Positions 52,988 through 62,084 of a stretch of DNA of 64,000 nt are shown here, one piece after another. Origin of the DNA: Acidobacteriota bacterium. GTDB taxonomy: Bacteria > Acidobacteriota > Terriglobia > Bryobacterales > Bryobacteraceae. The stretch covers positions 62,001-126,000 of the forward strand of contig JANXSF010000086.1 in assembly GCA_025352795.1 (NCBI GenBank), given 5' to 3'. The notes under the pieces were generated by a model, which saw only the letters and a list, made by a program, of their open reading frames with translations, was not told the DNA's origin and did no database searches. Each line of letters starts with the position of its first letter. Position 1 is the stretch's first letter. Made by a program: the position numbers and the translations under genes.

Positions 52988-54256
52988 TTATCCCAGTTCA
53001 AAAAACTCAGCAGCGGCGGCACGAGTCTTGTCGATTTGCGCCTCACTATGAGTGGTTGAAATAAAGCCTGCCTCAAATTGCGAAGGGGCCATGTAGATGC
53101 CACGCTCCAACATATGGTGAAAATACTTCGCGAAGCGTTGCGTATCGGAACTCTTCGCAGTATCCCAATTGGTCACCGGGCCATCGGCGAAAAAGAACGT
53201 GAACATGGACGCTACGCGATTCACCGTCATCCCCGCAGGGGGATTGGCAGTTAAACGAGCTCCCAGCATTTCCAACCGACTGTAAACTTCTGTGGAATGC
53301 GCACGCAAATAGCGCAGCATAGCCAGCCCTGCGCTCACTGCCACCGGATTTCCAGACAGCGTTCCAGCTTGATACACCTTACCTATAGGAGCGACGGCGG
53401 ACATTACTTCCACGCTGCCGCCATACGCGCCGATGGGCAATCCGCCGCCGATGATTTTGCCGAACGTGCTGAGGTCGGGCTTTATGTTGAACAACTGCTG
53501 CGCACCGCCATGGGCTACGCGGAAGCCGGTCATCACCTCATCGAAAATCAACAGCGCCCCATGCCTGGTTGTGATTTCGCGAAGCATTTCTAACCAGCCA
53601 GGAGTGGGCACAACGCATCCCATGTTTCCTACTACCGGTTCCAGAATAATAGATGCGATTTTGCTACCGTGATCGGCAAAGGCCTTTTCCACGGCATCGA
53701 ATGAATTGTAGGGAAGCGAAATTGTGGTGTCGGCGAAGGCTTTGGGAACACCAGCGGAATCGGGTGTTCCTAACGTGGCCAGGCCGCTACCGGCTTTGAC
53801 CAACAGGGAATCCACGTGACCGTGATAGCAGCCTTCGAACTTAATGGTGAGGTCGCGGCCAGTGAATCCGCGCGCCACGCGAACGGCGGACATGGTGGCT
53901 TCTGTTCCGGAACTAACCAGACGCATCATTTCCATGGATGGGACGGCGGCTTGCAGCTCTTCGGCCAACAGGATTTCTTTTTCTGTGGGAGCTCCAAAAC
54001 TAGTACCGGATTCAAGAGCTTCAATCACAGCGGCAATCACTTCTGGTGGACGATGTCCAAGGAGCATGGGCCCCCAGGAACCGACAAAATCAATATACTC
54101 GTTGCCATCCACATCGTAGAGCATGGAACCGTTGGCTTTGGCGATAAAGGGTGGAGTTCCACCCACGCTGCGAAAGGCACGGACCGGTGAATTTACGCCG
54201 CCTGGGATCAATTTGCTGGCGCGAGCAAGGAGGGCTTTCGATTTTTCTAGATTCAT
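52988..54256 (-). CDS. hemL: Glutamate-1-semialdehyde 2,1-aminomutase
   Basis: PLP enzyme that makes 5-aminolevulinate for haem and other tetrapyrroles in the C5 pathway. Length 422. The catalytic Lys267 sits in STFGKIIGGGLPIGAYGG; other landmarks are GGVNSPVRAFRSVGG at 19-33, MRLVSSGTEATMSAVRVARG (111-130), ALLIFDEVMTGFRVAHGG (234-251) and AGTLSGNPVAVSAGLAML (about 297-314). Its start overlaps the stop of the geranylgeranyl-reductase-family gene by 4 bp (ATGA). That suggests coordinated production of a tetrapyrrole and a prenyl side chain, although no further pathway genes are here. Confidence 0.95.
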   Translation of the reverse strand: MNLEKSKALLARASKLIPGGVNSPVRAFRSVGGTPPFIAKANGSMLYDVDGNEYIDFVGSWGPMLLGHRPPEVIAAVIEALESGTSFGAPTEKEILLAEELQAAVPSMEMMRLVSSGTEATMSAVRVARGFTGRDLTIKFEGCYHGHVDSLLVKAGSGLATLGTPDSAGVPKAFADTTISLPYNSFDAVEKAFADHGSKIASIILEPVVGNMGCVVPTPGWLEMLREITTRHGALLIFDEVMTGFRVAHGGAQQLFNIKPDLSTFGKIIGGGLPIGAYGGSVEVMSAVAPIGKVYQAGTLSGNPVAVSAGLAMLRYLRAHSTEVYSRLEMLGARLTANPPAGMTVNRVASMFTFFFADGPVTNWDTAKSSDTQRFAKYFHHMLERGIYMAPSQFEAGFISTTHSEAQIDKTRAAAAEFFELG

Positions 54257-55434
54257 GTTCCAACTGATGGGGCCGACGGGCGTCCCAATATAAAATTGAG
54301 TCCGATTTCGGCAAGTGAGCCGTTTATATTATCAAGCAGCTTTTTGCGGAAATCGAAATACGAAATGGTGCCGGCGAATACTTCCTGCATGGTGGCTGAA
54401 AAGGTGGGACTGCGGCGTAAAAATTGCACCATGCGCGAATGGTTTGGACCGAACAAAAAATTGCCAAGGTAAACGCGCTTGGCAATGGTGGAGCCAAAGG
54501 CCAGATCCTCTGTGAATTCTTTGGCAATTGTTTCGCGATAAATAGCCGGATGCAATTCCGCAGAATGCAGATTCTGACTGATGATTTCACCAGCCAGATC
54601 GCCTGAACGGATGGCGTAATAAATACCTTCGCCGGTGATGGGGTCAACGAAGCCTGCGGCGTCACCTACGGCCATCCAACGGTCACCAGCCACGCGATTG
54701 TTCTTCCAGGAATTATGTTCCAGGGCAGGAAGCATGTGACCGTAGAAGGCAGCGTCCTTCAATGGGATATCGTGACGACGCATGTAATCTTCAAGGATTG
54801 CGCGCAGAGCTTGAGCGGGTTGCCCTTTGCCGCAGATGCCCACAGAAAGATGACCAGGTCGCGGGAAGACCCAAATGTAGCCTTCAAAATCCTTCAGAAA
54901 TTGAATGTCAATTGCTTCGCGATCGGTGGGGACATAGTAGCCTAAGGCCGTCATTGTATCGGCAGGGGCAAAGGCAGTGCCCACTCCCTGCAAGTTATTT
55001 CTGGCTCCGGTTGCCACTACAACATAATCAGCATCCAGCTTTCCCCGACGGGTGCGAATGCTCCAACCCGCATCCTGCTTGTCGATGCCCACAATGCGGT
55101 CCTGTTCAATTTGGGCACCAGCAGATGCGGCTCTGTCTAGCAGCAATCCGTTGAGCGCCTTTCTGGAATAGATCAAGATGGGCTGATTCAGATCGACCCG
55201 CACTCCGCCGACTTTTGGAGAGTGCAGCCAAGTGGAGGAAATAGATCGTTTGGGAATATCGTTGTTCTTCAGAAATGGATATTGCGAATAGGCTTTGTAG
55301 GTGATGCCACCGCCGCAAGGTTTTTCCCAGGCCAGCTTTTCATCGAACAAAGTAACCGCCACACCGGAGGCGGCAAGACGCGCAGCGGCCATGGATCCTG
55401 CTGGTCCACCGCCTAAAACTACAACGCGCTTCAT
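54253..55434 (-). CDS. Geranylgeranyl-reductase-family FAD-dependent oxidoreductase
   Basis: A 393-residue flavoprotein. The N-terminal FAD motif GGGPAGSMAAARLAASGV is at residues 8-25 and the family's KPCGGGITYKAYSQYP follows at about 38-53. Further on are GDRWMAVGDAAGFVDPITGEGIYYAI, typical of the group, and a C-terminal helical part. Members reduce double bonds in prenyl chains of chlorophyll, archaeal lipids, menaquinone or other polyprenyl compounds; which one applies here is unknown. A good ribosome site (AAGGAG) precedes ATG 55434. Its ATGA overlap with hemL is the main context clue. Confidence 0.88.
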   Translation of the reverse strand: MKRVVVLGGGPAGSMAAARLAASGVAVTLFDEKLAWEKPCGGGITYKAYSQYPFLKNNDIPKRSISSTWLHSPKVGGVRVDLNQPILIYSRKALNGLLLDRAASAGAQIEQDRIVGIDKQDAGWSIRTRRGKLDADYVVVATGARNNLQGVGTAFAPADTMTALGYYVPTDREAIDIQFLKDFEGYIWVFPRPGHLSVGICGKGQPAQALRAILEDYMRRHDIPLKDAAFYGHMLPALEHNSWKNNRVAGDRWMAVGDAAGFVDPITGEGIYYAIRSGDLAGEIISQNLHSAELHPAIYRETIAKEFTEDLAFGSTIAKRVYLGNFLFGPNHSRMVQFLRRSPTFSATMQEVFAGTISYFDFRKKLLDNINGSLAEIGLNFILGRPSAPSVGT

Positions 55435-55449
55435 ACTTGTCTCCTTGAC

Positions 55450-55851
55450 CTAGTTCTGTTGAGGGTGAACGGAAGAACCGGGCATGGCCGGATGTCCCGG
55501 AGGCATTGTTCCGGATCCAGGGGCGGGGCTAACGCCAGTGTGCGGAGCGCCGGGAACGGCTGGCTTGGGTTTTACCACCCATTTGCCATCCTTCATTTCC
55601 AATTCGTAGTTCATATCCATGCCACCTTCGGTTGCACCTTTGGGCCGGAAACTGACAATGGCATCAGCCCCGTCTGTACGGAAGCTGACGGACTTCACGT
55701 CAACGTCCATGGCAGAGAGCATGTTATCGGCTCGTTTGGATAAATGTTCGATAACAGCTTGTTTGACGGCTTCAGGATTCTGTGGCGATTTCTTGCAGGA
55801 GAAACACAAAGTCATCATGACAAGGGAGAGAACTGGAATATAGCGGGACAC
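55450..55851 (-). CDS. Putative lipoprotein
   Basis: A 133-residue protein with a signal sequence (MSRYIPVLSLVMMTLCFSC) ending in a cysteine that may be lipidated, although the lipobox (LCFSC) is only partial. The mature N-terminal half is helical (PEAVKQAVIEHLSKRADNMLSAMDV) and followed by beta strands (SVSFRTDGADAIVSF; YELEMKDGKWVVKPK). The C-terminal 40 residues are Pro/Gly/Ser-rich and probably disordered. Function unknown. It lies between two minus-strand genes but is separated from the GGR-like gene by 15 bp, so they might share a transcript. Confidence 0.6.
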   Translation of the reverse strand: MSRYIPVLSLVMMTLCFSCKKSPQNPEAVKQAVIEHLSKRADNMLSAMDVDVKSVSFRTDGADAIVSFRPKGATEGGMDMNYELEMKDGKWVVKPKPAVPGAPHTGVSPAPGSGTMPPGHPAMPGSSVHPQQN

Positions 55852-55879
55852 AATTGAATTTTAACAGAGCGGCGCTGGG

Positions 55880-55920
55880 AAATAAATAAAATGTGGGACA
55901 AGCCGTTATGCCCATCCCAC
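55880..55920 (-). terminator. Intrinsic terminator for the Gfo/Idh/MocA gene at 55936
   Basis: GTGGGA (55893-55898) and TCCCAC (55915-55920) form a 6 bp stem with a 16 bp loop. On the minus strand a T-rich run (complement of AAATAAATAAAAT, about 55880-55892) follows, the pattern of a Rho-independent terminator beginning about 16 bp past the stop codon. Confidence 0.55.
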
Positions 55921-55935
55921 CAATAAGGCAAGACG

Positions 55936-57078
55936 TTAGACGTTTACCCAGCCTCGCTTCTTGGCGCTTTGCAGCACCTTTTCCAAGAGCACCATCCCGC
56001 GTAAGCCGTCTTCAAAAGTCGGGTAGTCGATAGGAGCTTTCGGGTCGGCTACGCGGGCATAAAAGCGGCGGTAGAGTTGTTTGTGGGAATCGTCATACCC
56101 TTCGCTATGGCCACCGGGCAGGTCGGCAAAACTGGCAGCGGGACCCTTGAGTAACGAAGGATCTTTGATCAGCACCATGTTCGGTTCGTTACGACGGCCA
56201 AGCCATAGTTCATCGGGTCGTTCCTGATTCCAGGACACTCCCATTTTCGTCCCATAAATTTCGAACACGAATTTATTTTTGTTCCCGGCGGCTACCTGAC
56301 TCACCGTGAAAGCTCCCCGAGCGGAATCCCCCAGTTGCAAAAGAACTGCACCGTAGTCATCGGTGGTGATGGGCACCTCTTCATAGTCCGATGGCTTCAA
56401 CTTCTTGCCGGCGAAGGTTTGAATGGCTATCTTGGGGCGCTTGCGAGTTTTGTGGAAAGTGGCAAGGTCGGCACAGACCGCAGTAATGGGAAGGGCCGTC
56501 AGGTGCTGCACTATGTCCATCCAATGGGAACCGATATCGCCCATCGCCCGTAAAGCCCCATTCGATTTGGCTTCAATGCGCCAGTTGAAATCGGTGTCGT
56601 ACAGCAGCCAATCTTGCGAATAGGTTCCCTGGACGTGCAGAATAGAGCCCAGTTCACCACTCAAAATCAATTGACGAACATGTTGCACCACCGGGTAATA
56701 GCGTAGGTTATGGCAAACAGCATGAGCCAGATTTTTCTTTTCAGCCAGCTTCAACATCTCTTTGGCTTCGGCTGAACTCATCGTCAATGGTTTTTCACAA
56801 AGTACGGCCTTCCCTGCTCTCAGCGCAGCCATGGACATGGGATGGTGCAAGGCGTTAGGAGTTAGGACGTGCACTGCGTCCAGCGTTGGATCGTCCAAAA
56901 GCGTTCGGTAGTCTCCAGTGGATTTTGGGATACCCATGGATTCGGCGAACTTTTTGGCGGAGGCGTCGGAACTTCCAGCCACGGCCACAACCTCCACGTT
57001 TCCCAATCGACGGACTCCTTCAGTGTGAACTCGGCCCATGAATCCAGCGCCTATAATGGCGGTGTTGAGTTTGCGCAT
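55936..57078 (-). CDS. Gfo/Idh/MocA-family oxidoreductase
   Basis: A 380-residue dehydrogenase without a signal. The Rossmann start AIIGAGFMGRVHTEGVRRLG is at residues 8-27, the EKP motif (VLCEKPLTMSSAE) at about 92-104 and the NLRYYPVVQHV and WRIEAKSNGALRAMGDIGSHWMDIVQ blocks follow. Substrates of such enzymes are sugars and inositols; the reading here is uncertain. The promoter region is likely in 57079-57180. A terminator follows on the minus strand. Confidence 0.9.
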   Translation of the reverse strand: MRKLNTAIIGAGFMGRVHTEGVRRLGNVEVVAVAGSSDASAKKFAESMGIPKSTGDYRTLLDDPTLDAVHVLTPNALHHPMSMAALRAGKAVLCEKPLTMSSAEAKEMLKLAEKKNLAHAVCHNLRYYPVVQHVRQLILSGELGSILHVQGTYSQDWLLYDTDFNWRIEAKSNGALRAMGDIGSHWMDIVQHLTALPITAVCADLATFHKTRKRPKIAIQTFAGKKLKPSDYEEVPITTDDYGAVLLQLGDSARGAFTVSQVAAGNKNKFVFEIYGTKMGVSWNQERPDELWLGRRNEPNMVLIKDPSLLKGPAASFADLPGGHSEGYDDSHKQLYRRFYARVADPKAPIDYPTFEDGLRGMVLLEKVLQSAKKRGWVNV

Positions 57079-57182
57079 AATGATGGCTGCCTCTCCCTTT
57101 ACTATGTCTGTTTGGTAGTGAAATCTACCTCAAGACAATGTAACTCAATTGCTGGTAGACTGTAAGCTCTTTACAAAAAAAT

Positions 57183-57464
57183 ATGAGGGTACGCCTGTTC
57201 CTCGGCAGAGGTTCTCAGATCCGGAAAGTGAAGGGCAAGAACAAAAAGCTAGCCCTCATCGCGGCAGCTTTTCTTACCCCGGCAGCTCTGTTAGCGTTCG
57301 CTTTGGCTTGCTGGCGACTTGCTGCTGACCTGAGTTTGGCCCAAGGATTCGCCATTGCATCGGGCGTATTTTCTCACTGGCAAGTTTGGCTGTTTATGGC
57401 GATTGCCCTAGAAGCAGCCTCTTTGGCCCTCAACCGCTACGGCGGGTCTACAGCTAACGAATAA
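57183..57464 (+). CDS. Small membrane protein, twin of the next gene
   Basis: A 93-residue protein with a basic N-terminus and two membrane helices (about 24-48, 66-83). It shares with the next protein the pattern WRLAADL ... G ... HWQVW ... EAAS (here WRLAADLSLAQGFAIASG, VFSHWQVWLFMAIALEAAS). Function unknown. The two genes may be a duplication. The Gfo/Idh/MocA gene diverges to the left. Confidence 0.55.
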   Translation: MRVRLFLGRGSQIRKVKGKNKKLALIAAAFLTPAALLAFALACWRLAADLSLAQGFAIASGVFSHWQVWLFMAIALEAASLALNRYGGSTANE

Positions 57465-57534
57465 TAATTCCTGTCACTTTGAAACGCCCGCCGGTCGAAC
57501 TGCATCTTTATTCTTAAAGGAGTACTAAGTTCAG

Positions 57535-57789
57535 GTGGCACTACCGTTCGAGGATCCAAAAGTCAGGCAACAAGAAATGGAATGGGTGGGGAGTTTTCTA
57601 CTCACGTCTTTTGCCGTAGTCGCTGGTTCATTTTCAATTTGGCGACTTGGTGCAGATTTAGGATGGGCCGGTGAATTTCCTGTCCCCAACGGACCGCTGG
57701 CGCATTGGCAATCCTGGGGAATTCTGGCCACAGTTTCAGAGATTGGTGCCTACCATTTGCGGCATCGTTCTTCACCAGGCAGGCATTAA
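57535..57789 (+). CDS. Small membrane protein, twin of the previous gene
   Basis: An 84-residue protein from GTG 57535, preceded by an AGGAG-type site about 12 nt upstream. Two membrane helices (about 19-33 and 55-71) and the shared pattern SIWRLGADLGWAGEFPVPNG, HWQSWGILATVSEIGAYHL link it to the neighbour at 57183. The 5' half differs. A tandem gene duplication with divergence is likely. It is followed by the rhomboid gene after 44 bp. Confidence 0.5.
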   Translation: MALPFEDPKVRQQEMEWVGSFLLTSFAVVAGSFSIWRLGADLGWAGEFPVPNGPLAHWQSWGILATVSEIGAYHLRHRSSPGRH

Positions 57790-57833
57790 AATAAACGTCG
57801 CATACAGATTTTCCGCTATGCTGGAATTGGCTT

Positions 57834-58589
57834 ATGGCACTGTCTGAACGACCGTACGCACCACGCGGGCAATCGCAAATGTTCTTTCCCGTCGCGGTGA
57901 AGTGGCTGATTATTTCTAATACTGTACTGTTCGTGCTGTTCTATCTGGCGCAAGCCTATCACTTCGACCAGATATTTGCCCCCTTTCTTTTAGTACCGGC
58001 GATGGTTGTTCAATTCCTGATGGTTTGGCAACTGGTCACCTACATGTTTTTGCATTTGACCTTTCAGCACATCATCTTCAACATGCTGATGCTGTGGTCT
58101 TTTGGCTCTGACCTGGAGTTTGCCTGGGGCACCAAAAAGTTTCTGAAATATTATTTCTTCTGTGGAATTGGCGCAGGCATAACCGTGGTGATTGCCAATG
58201 CCTTGTTCGGTTCCATGAACTCCCGCACACTGGGTGCAAGCGGGGCAATTTATGGTTTGATTCTGGCGTTTGTTCTGATGGACCCGGAACGCATTGTGAA
58301 CTTCAATTTCATTTTTCCCATCAAGGCCAAGTACATGGGCCTGATTTTGGGAGGGATGGCGTTCCTGCTTACAATTACCGACTCCGGCGGCGGAGTCAGT
58401 CATTTTGCGCATCTCGGCGGCATGTTGTGGGGTTATATTTTCTTGAAGACGCAGATGGGGAAACAACCTGCACGGTACAGGAAAGCACCTGGACTCTTTG
58501 AAAAAGCGCAGCAAGGCTATCAGGATTGGAAAATTGAACGAGCCAAGCGCAAGTTCCAGGTTTACATGAACAAGAATCGGGAAAAATAG
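57834..58589 (+). CDS. Rhomboid-family intramembrane serine protease
   Basis: A 251-residue protein with six membrane helices expected. The catalytic Ser136 is in GASGAIYG and the catalytic His193 in HFAHLGGMLWGY, while the oxyanion-site helix has His74-His79-Asn83 (HLTFQHIIFN). N- and C-terminal ends are cytoplasmic and basic (QGYQDWKIERAKRKFQ). Rhomboids cleave transmembrane substrates; the substrate here is unknown. It is near the small twin membrane genes. Confidence 0.93.
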   Translation: MALSERPYAPRGQSQMFFPVAVKWLIISNTVLFVLFYLAQAYHFDQIFAPFLLVPAMVVQFLMVWQLVTYMFLHLTFQHIIFNMLMLWSFGSDLEFAWGTKKFLKYYFFCGIGAGITVVIANALFGSMNSRTLGASGAIYGLILAFVLMDPERIVNFNFIFPIKAKYMGLILGGMAFLLTITDSGGGVSHFAHLGGMLWGYIFLKTQMGKQPARYRKAPGLFEKAQQGYQDWKIERAKRKFQVYMNKNREK

Positions 58590-58660
58590 AGTTTGCCAGT
58601 TAACATTCCTAACGTTCAGCCATAGATTCAAACTGCTATAGTTTTAGCCAAGGAAACAAC

Positions 58661-59800
58661 ATGAAGCCGTTTATCCGTCTGCTACTTGCTTTGTCACTCA
58701 CTGCTGTTGGATTTGGATTATTATCAGGCCAGCAAGGACCGAAAACCGAATCGTCCACTACCGTATCGCGACCCAAAAAGAAGACCGGAAGCGGTGACGC
58801 CACAGAAGCGGAGACGGAAAAGATTCCGTCCAAGTACAAAAAGCAGGGCGGCGGCGCACTTCCCGAAGGCGTGCCCACTTTCCGTAGTGACGTAAATACG
58901 GTAACAGTAGACGTATCCGTACTGGACAAGAACGGTCGATTTATTCCCAATATCCCTCGCGGCAACTTCCGCATTATTGAAGACGGCGTGCCCCAACAGG
59001 TTTCTAACTTTGGCATGGGCGAAGCACCCATGACTGTGGCCATGGTGATTGAGTTCAGCAACTTGTTCCAATCCTATTGGAGCCAGGGCTGGTATGAAAC
59101 GCTAACTTATACGTACGCGTTTCTTTCCACATTGAAGCCTGAAGATTTTGTTGCCGTAGTGGCCTACGATCTTCGTCCTGAAATTCTGAGTGACTTTTCT
59201 ACTGACAAACGCAAGGCACAAGAGGCCATGCAGCGTTTAAGAATTGCCGCATTCTCCGAATCCAACATGTATGACGCACTGACCGACACAGCCGACCGTA
59301 TGGCTGAAATTGAAGGTCGCAAAGCAATTGTGCTGTTTGCCAGTGGAAGGGACACTTTTAGTAAGCTGACCTTTGATCAAACACGGAAGAAACTGCAACT
59401 GGCCAGCGTTCCCATTTACGCCATCAGCATTCTGCAAATGGCTCGGGACATGGCCGACGCCCGCGGTGGAATGGGTCCTATTGCCCGGCTGGACTTTTTG
59501 CAGGCGGACAATCAATTAAAAACTTTTTCAAAGGAAACTGGCGGCCAAGCTTTCTTCCCACGCTTCATGGGGGAGATGGGAAATGTGTTCCGCGGCATCC
59601 ACGAATCTTTGCGCAATCAATATTCTTTGGGCTATCAATCCACCAATCAGGCGAAGGACGGAAAATTTCGTAAGTTGAAGGTAGAGTTAGTGAATCCGGC
59701 AACCAATGAACCATTGAAGATCACCGATGAAAAGAACAAACCAATGAAATATTCGGTTATCGCCAAGCAAGGTTATACGGCACCGCGCGAAGTGGAATAA
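58661..59800 (+). CDS. VWA-domain protein of the acidobacterial type
   Basis: A 379-residue exported protein with signal MKPFIRLLLALSLTAVGFGLLSG. A linker of T/S/K-rich residues is followed by the VWFA-related domain (about 75-350). Typical blocks are NTVTVDVSVLDKNGRFIPNI, RIIEDGVPQQVSNFGMGEAP, TVAMVIEFSNL (degenerate metal site, where DxSxS is changed to EFSNL), ALTDTADRMAEIEGRKAIVLFASG and YSLGYQSTNQAKDGKFRKLKVEL. This family is known as expanded in Acidobacteria. A clear terminator follows (59799-59835). Ribosome site AAGGA is 7 nt before ATG 58661. Confidence 0.92.
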   Translation: MKPFIRLLLALSLTAVGFGLLSGQQGPKTESSTTVSRPKKKTGSGDATEAETEKIPSKYKKQGGGALPEGVPTFRSDVNTVTVDVSVLDKNGRFIPNIPRGNFRIIEDGVPQQVSNFGMGEAPMTVAMVIEFSNLFQSYWSQGWYETLTYTYAFLSTLKPEDFVAVVAYDLRPEILSDFSTDKRKAQEAMQRLRIAAFSESNMYDALTDTADRMAEIEGRKAIVLFASGRDTFSKLTFDQTRKKLQLASVPIYAISILQMARDMADARGGMGPIARLDFLQADNQLKTFSKETGGQAFFPRFMGEMGNVFRGIHESLRNQYSLGYQSTNQAKDGKFRKLKVELVNPATNEPLKITDEKNKPMKYSVIAKQGYTAPREVE

Positions 59801-59835
59801 GGCTTTCCATAGCCCGTAAAGTCAAGCCTTTTTTT
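59799..59835 (+). terminator. Rho-independent terminator for the VWA gene
   Basis: AAGGCTT (59799-59805) and AAGCCTT (59824-59830) pair perfectly over 7 bp with an 18 bp loop and are followed at once by five more T residues. It starts within the stop codon of the VWA gene, as expected for an intrinsic terminator. Confidence 0.7.
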
Positions 59836-59906
59836 CCATGCGTTTTGTGTCGTATAGAAGCTGATTGACTTTACTATTACAGCTCTGTTACCTTCGACTG
59901 TTCCCG

Positions 59907-60359
59907 ATGCGATCCTTGCCAACAACTGCCGCTAAAAAACAACACATCCTGATGGTGGATGATAACAAGAGTGGATTGGCCGCTCGCCGTAGCGTCCTCA
60001 CCGAATTAGGCTTTGAAGTGACTACAGCCACGTCCACAGCAATAGCTTTGGATAGGTACCCGGAACTCAATTTCGACTTGGTAATTACCGATCATCGATT
60101 GCCGAAAACAGATGGTCTGGCTTTTATTGAAGCAATTCGTCAGGCAAAAGCCACCATGCAAGTTATTCTTCTGTCGGGGCATGTTGAAGCTTTGGGACTT
60201 ACTGAAAACAACACCGGTGCTGATGTGGTGATTCAAAAGAACACCAACGAAGTGCCGCATTTGACCCGTTCTGTAACGCGACTTTTGAGGCGTACAATAA
60301 AGAAGCCGCCCGCTGTGCAAGCAAAAGCACGGGCCAAAGCAGCCAGTTCCAGTTCTTAA
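59907..60359 (+). CDS. Single-domain response regulator
   Basis: A 150-residue protein. I use ATG 59907, since the upstream residues in frame from 59865 are not conserved-looking. The receiver domain has the paired acid residues of ILMVDDNKSG, phospho-Asp in DLVITDHRLPKTDG and a Ser/Lys pair in VILLSG and VIQKNT. The C-terminus is a basic and Ala-rich tail (AKARAKAASSSS). No output domain. The partner kinase is not in the window. Its stop is followed at once by the GH3 gene start (TAAGTG). Confidence 0.85.
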   Translation: MRSLPTTAAKKQHILMVDDNKSGLAARRSVLTELGFEVTTATSTAIALDRYPELNFDLVITDHRLPKTDGLAFIEAIRQAKATMQVILLSGHVEALGLTENNTGADVVIQKNTNEVPHLTRSVTRLLRRTIKKPPAVQAKARAKAASSSS

Positions 60360-62084
60360 GTGTCAGCCAGATTCTTACTTCTTTTCGTCTTTGCCTGCAC
60401 AACGGTTCAAGCTGCTCCGGTAGCACCAGTGAGCGCGAAGACAGCAGCGAAAGCAGCCATCCGTAATCTGACTCTACGACAAAAAATTGCACAATTAATT
60501 ATTGCGACGTCCTATGGCGAAGTTCCCCGCAGAAGGTCAGCCGAATTTGTACGATTGCATCATGCAGTAGTGGAATTGGGTGTGGGCGGTTTGATTGTGA
60601 TCAACAACGTGGATCGAACCGGGGTGCGCAATGCTCAGCCTTACGAAATGATTACGTTTCTGAACAGCATGCAGAAGTTGTCCCGGCTACCGTTGATCGT
60701 CGGAGCGGACTTTGAACGCGGTGCATCCATGCGCGTCTCAAACACCACCAAATACCCACACAACATGGCATTCAATGCGGCAGATGATCTGGGTGCCACC
60801 TGGCAACTGGGGGCCGCGACAGCTAGAGAAGCGAGAGCGCTGGGAGTCCACTGGATTTTTGCACCAGTTGCCGACGTGAACAATAATCCCGACAACCCCA
60901 TCATCAATATCCGCTCCTTTGGCCAGCAGCCTAATGAAGTGGCGGCGCACGTGACCGCATTCATTGAAGGCGCCCATTCCGACCCGTCAAATCCCATTCT
61001 TCTCTGTGCCAAACACTTTCCCGGCCATGGCGACACTGCCGTGGATAGCCATATGGGCATGGCCAGAATCGACGCATCACGGGAACGAATGGACTTGGTG
61101 GAATTGGTTCCCTTTCGCGCCGCCATTGCCAGCAAAGTTGATTCCATCATGACCGCGCACATGGCCGTTCCTGCCATTGAACCAGAAGAAATTCCCGCCA
61201 CAGTTTCAAGCAACGTGATGACCAAGTTGCTGAAAGACGAACTGAAATTCCAAGGCTTAGTCACTACCGATGCCATGGACATGCAGGGCTTGTCCAAATT
61301 ATTTTCGCCTGGCGAAGCAGCAGTCAGAGCGCTGGAGGCTGGCGTCGATATTTTGTTGATGCCGAAGAATCCCGATGCGGTGATTCTTGCCGTGGAAAAT
61401 GCCATCCAGTCAAAACGATTAAGCTTGGCTCGCATTGAAGCCAGTGTCGAAAAGCTGCTCACAGCCAAGGTGCAGTTGGGGCTGTTCAAGAATCGCTACG
61501 TAAGCACCGAGGTGGCCGCCGGAGTGCTGGATCAGCCTGAAGATGCCGCCAAGGCCCAGATAGTGGCGAACCACGCGGTTGCCTTGTTCAAGAACACCTC
61601 GCTCAACAATAATGAAAAGTTGGTGCCCCTGCGCAATGCTGGCAATGCCTGTTTCTATATCCTGGCCGAACGACGATTCACTCAACAGGGCTTTCAATTC
61701 ATGGATGAGATGGGCAAGCTTGCTCCTACCGCCTATCAGGTGTTGCTCGATCCCACAATGTTGCAAGGCGCGCTCGATGAAGCACTGGAAAAATCGAAAA
61801 CCTGCGAAGTGATCGTCACTGCGGCGTTTGTCACCGTAGCCGCCTATCGTGGCGACACAGTGTTACCCGGAAATTTCACCGCGTTGCTGCAAGGCTTTAT
61901 CAAGACAGGTAACCCGGTGGTTTTGATCTCGCTGGGCAACCCTTATCTATTGCGAAGTTTTCCTGACGTGGCCGCCTACCTGACAACTTATTCCCCAACT
62001 GTGATGAGTGAATCCGCCGCTGCCCGTGCCGTAGTTGGTGAAATTCCCATTACCGGCCGAATGGTCGTTTCCATTCCAAAGTAA
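60360..62084 (+). CDS. GH3 beta-N-acetylhexosaminidase-like enzyme (NagZ type), exported
   Basis: A 574-residue exported glycoside hydrolase starting at GTG 60360, with signal peptide (MSARFLLLFVFACTTVQA). The NagZ-type catalytic loop KHFPGHGDTAVDSH is at residues 218-231, giving the general acid/base His-Asp pair. The nucleophile Asp is about residue 304 in LVTTDAMDMQG. Substrates are probably N-acetylglucosaminyl linkages in peptidoglycan or glycans. A C-terminal second domain (about 390-574) makes the protein longer than the E. coli cytoplasmic NagZ. The convergent gene begins one base later (stops abut). Confidence 0.92.
   Translation: MSARFLLLFVFACTTVQAAPVAPVSAKTAAKAAIRNLTLRQKIAQLIIATSYGEVPRRRSAEFVRLHHAVVELGVGGLIVINNVDRTGVRNAQPYEMITFLNSMQKLSRLPLIVGADFERGASMRVSNTTKYPHNMAFNAADDLGATWQLGAATAREARALGVHWIFAPVADVNNNPDNPIINIRSFGQQPNEVAAHVTAFIEGAHSDPSNPILLCAKHFPGHGDTAVDSHMGMARIDASRERMDLVELVPFRAAIASKVDSIMTAHMAVPAIEPEEIPATVSSNVMTKLLKDELKFQGLVTTDAMDMQGLSKLFSPGEAAVRALEAGVDILLMPKNPDAVILAVENAIQSKRLSLARIEASVEKLLTAKVQLGLFKNRYVSTEVAAGVLDQPEDAAKAQIVANHAVALFKNTSLNNNEKLVPLRNAGNACFYILAERRFTQQGFQFMDEMGKLAPTAYQVLLDPTMLQGALDEALEKSKTCEVIVTAAFVTVAAYRGDTVLPGNFTALLQGFIKTGNPVVLISLGNPYLLRSFPDVAAYLTTYSPTVMSESAAARAVVGEIPITGRMVVSIPK

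Noticed and set aside
60641-61489. 282-residue minus-strand ORF inside the GH3 gene
   Set aside because: It is the reverse shadow of a clearly identified GH3 catalytic domain.
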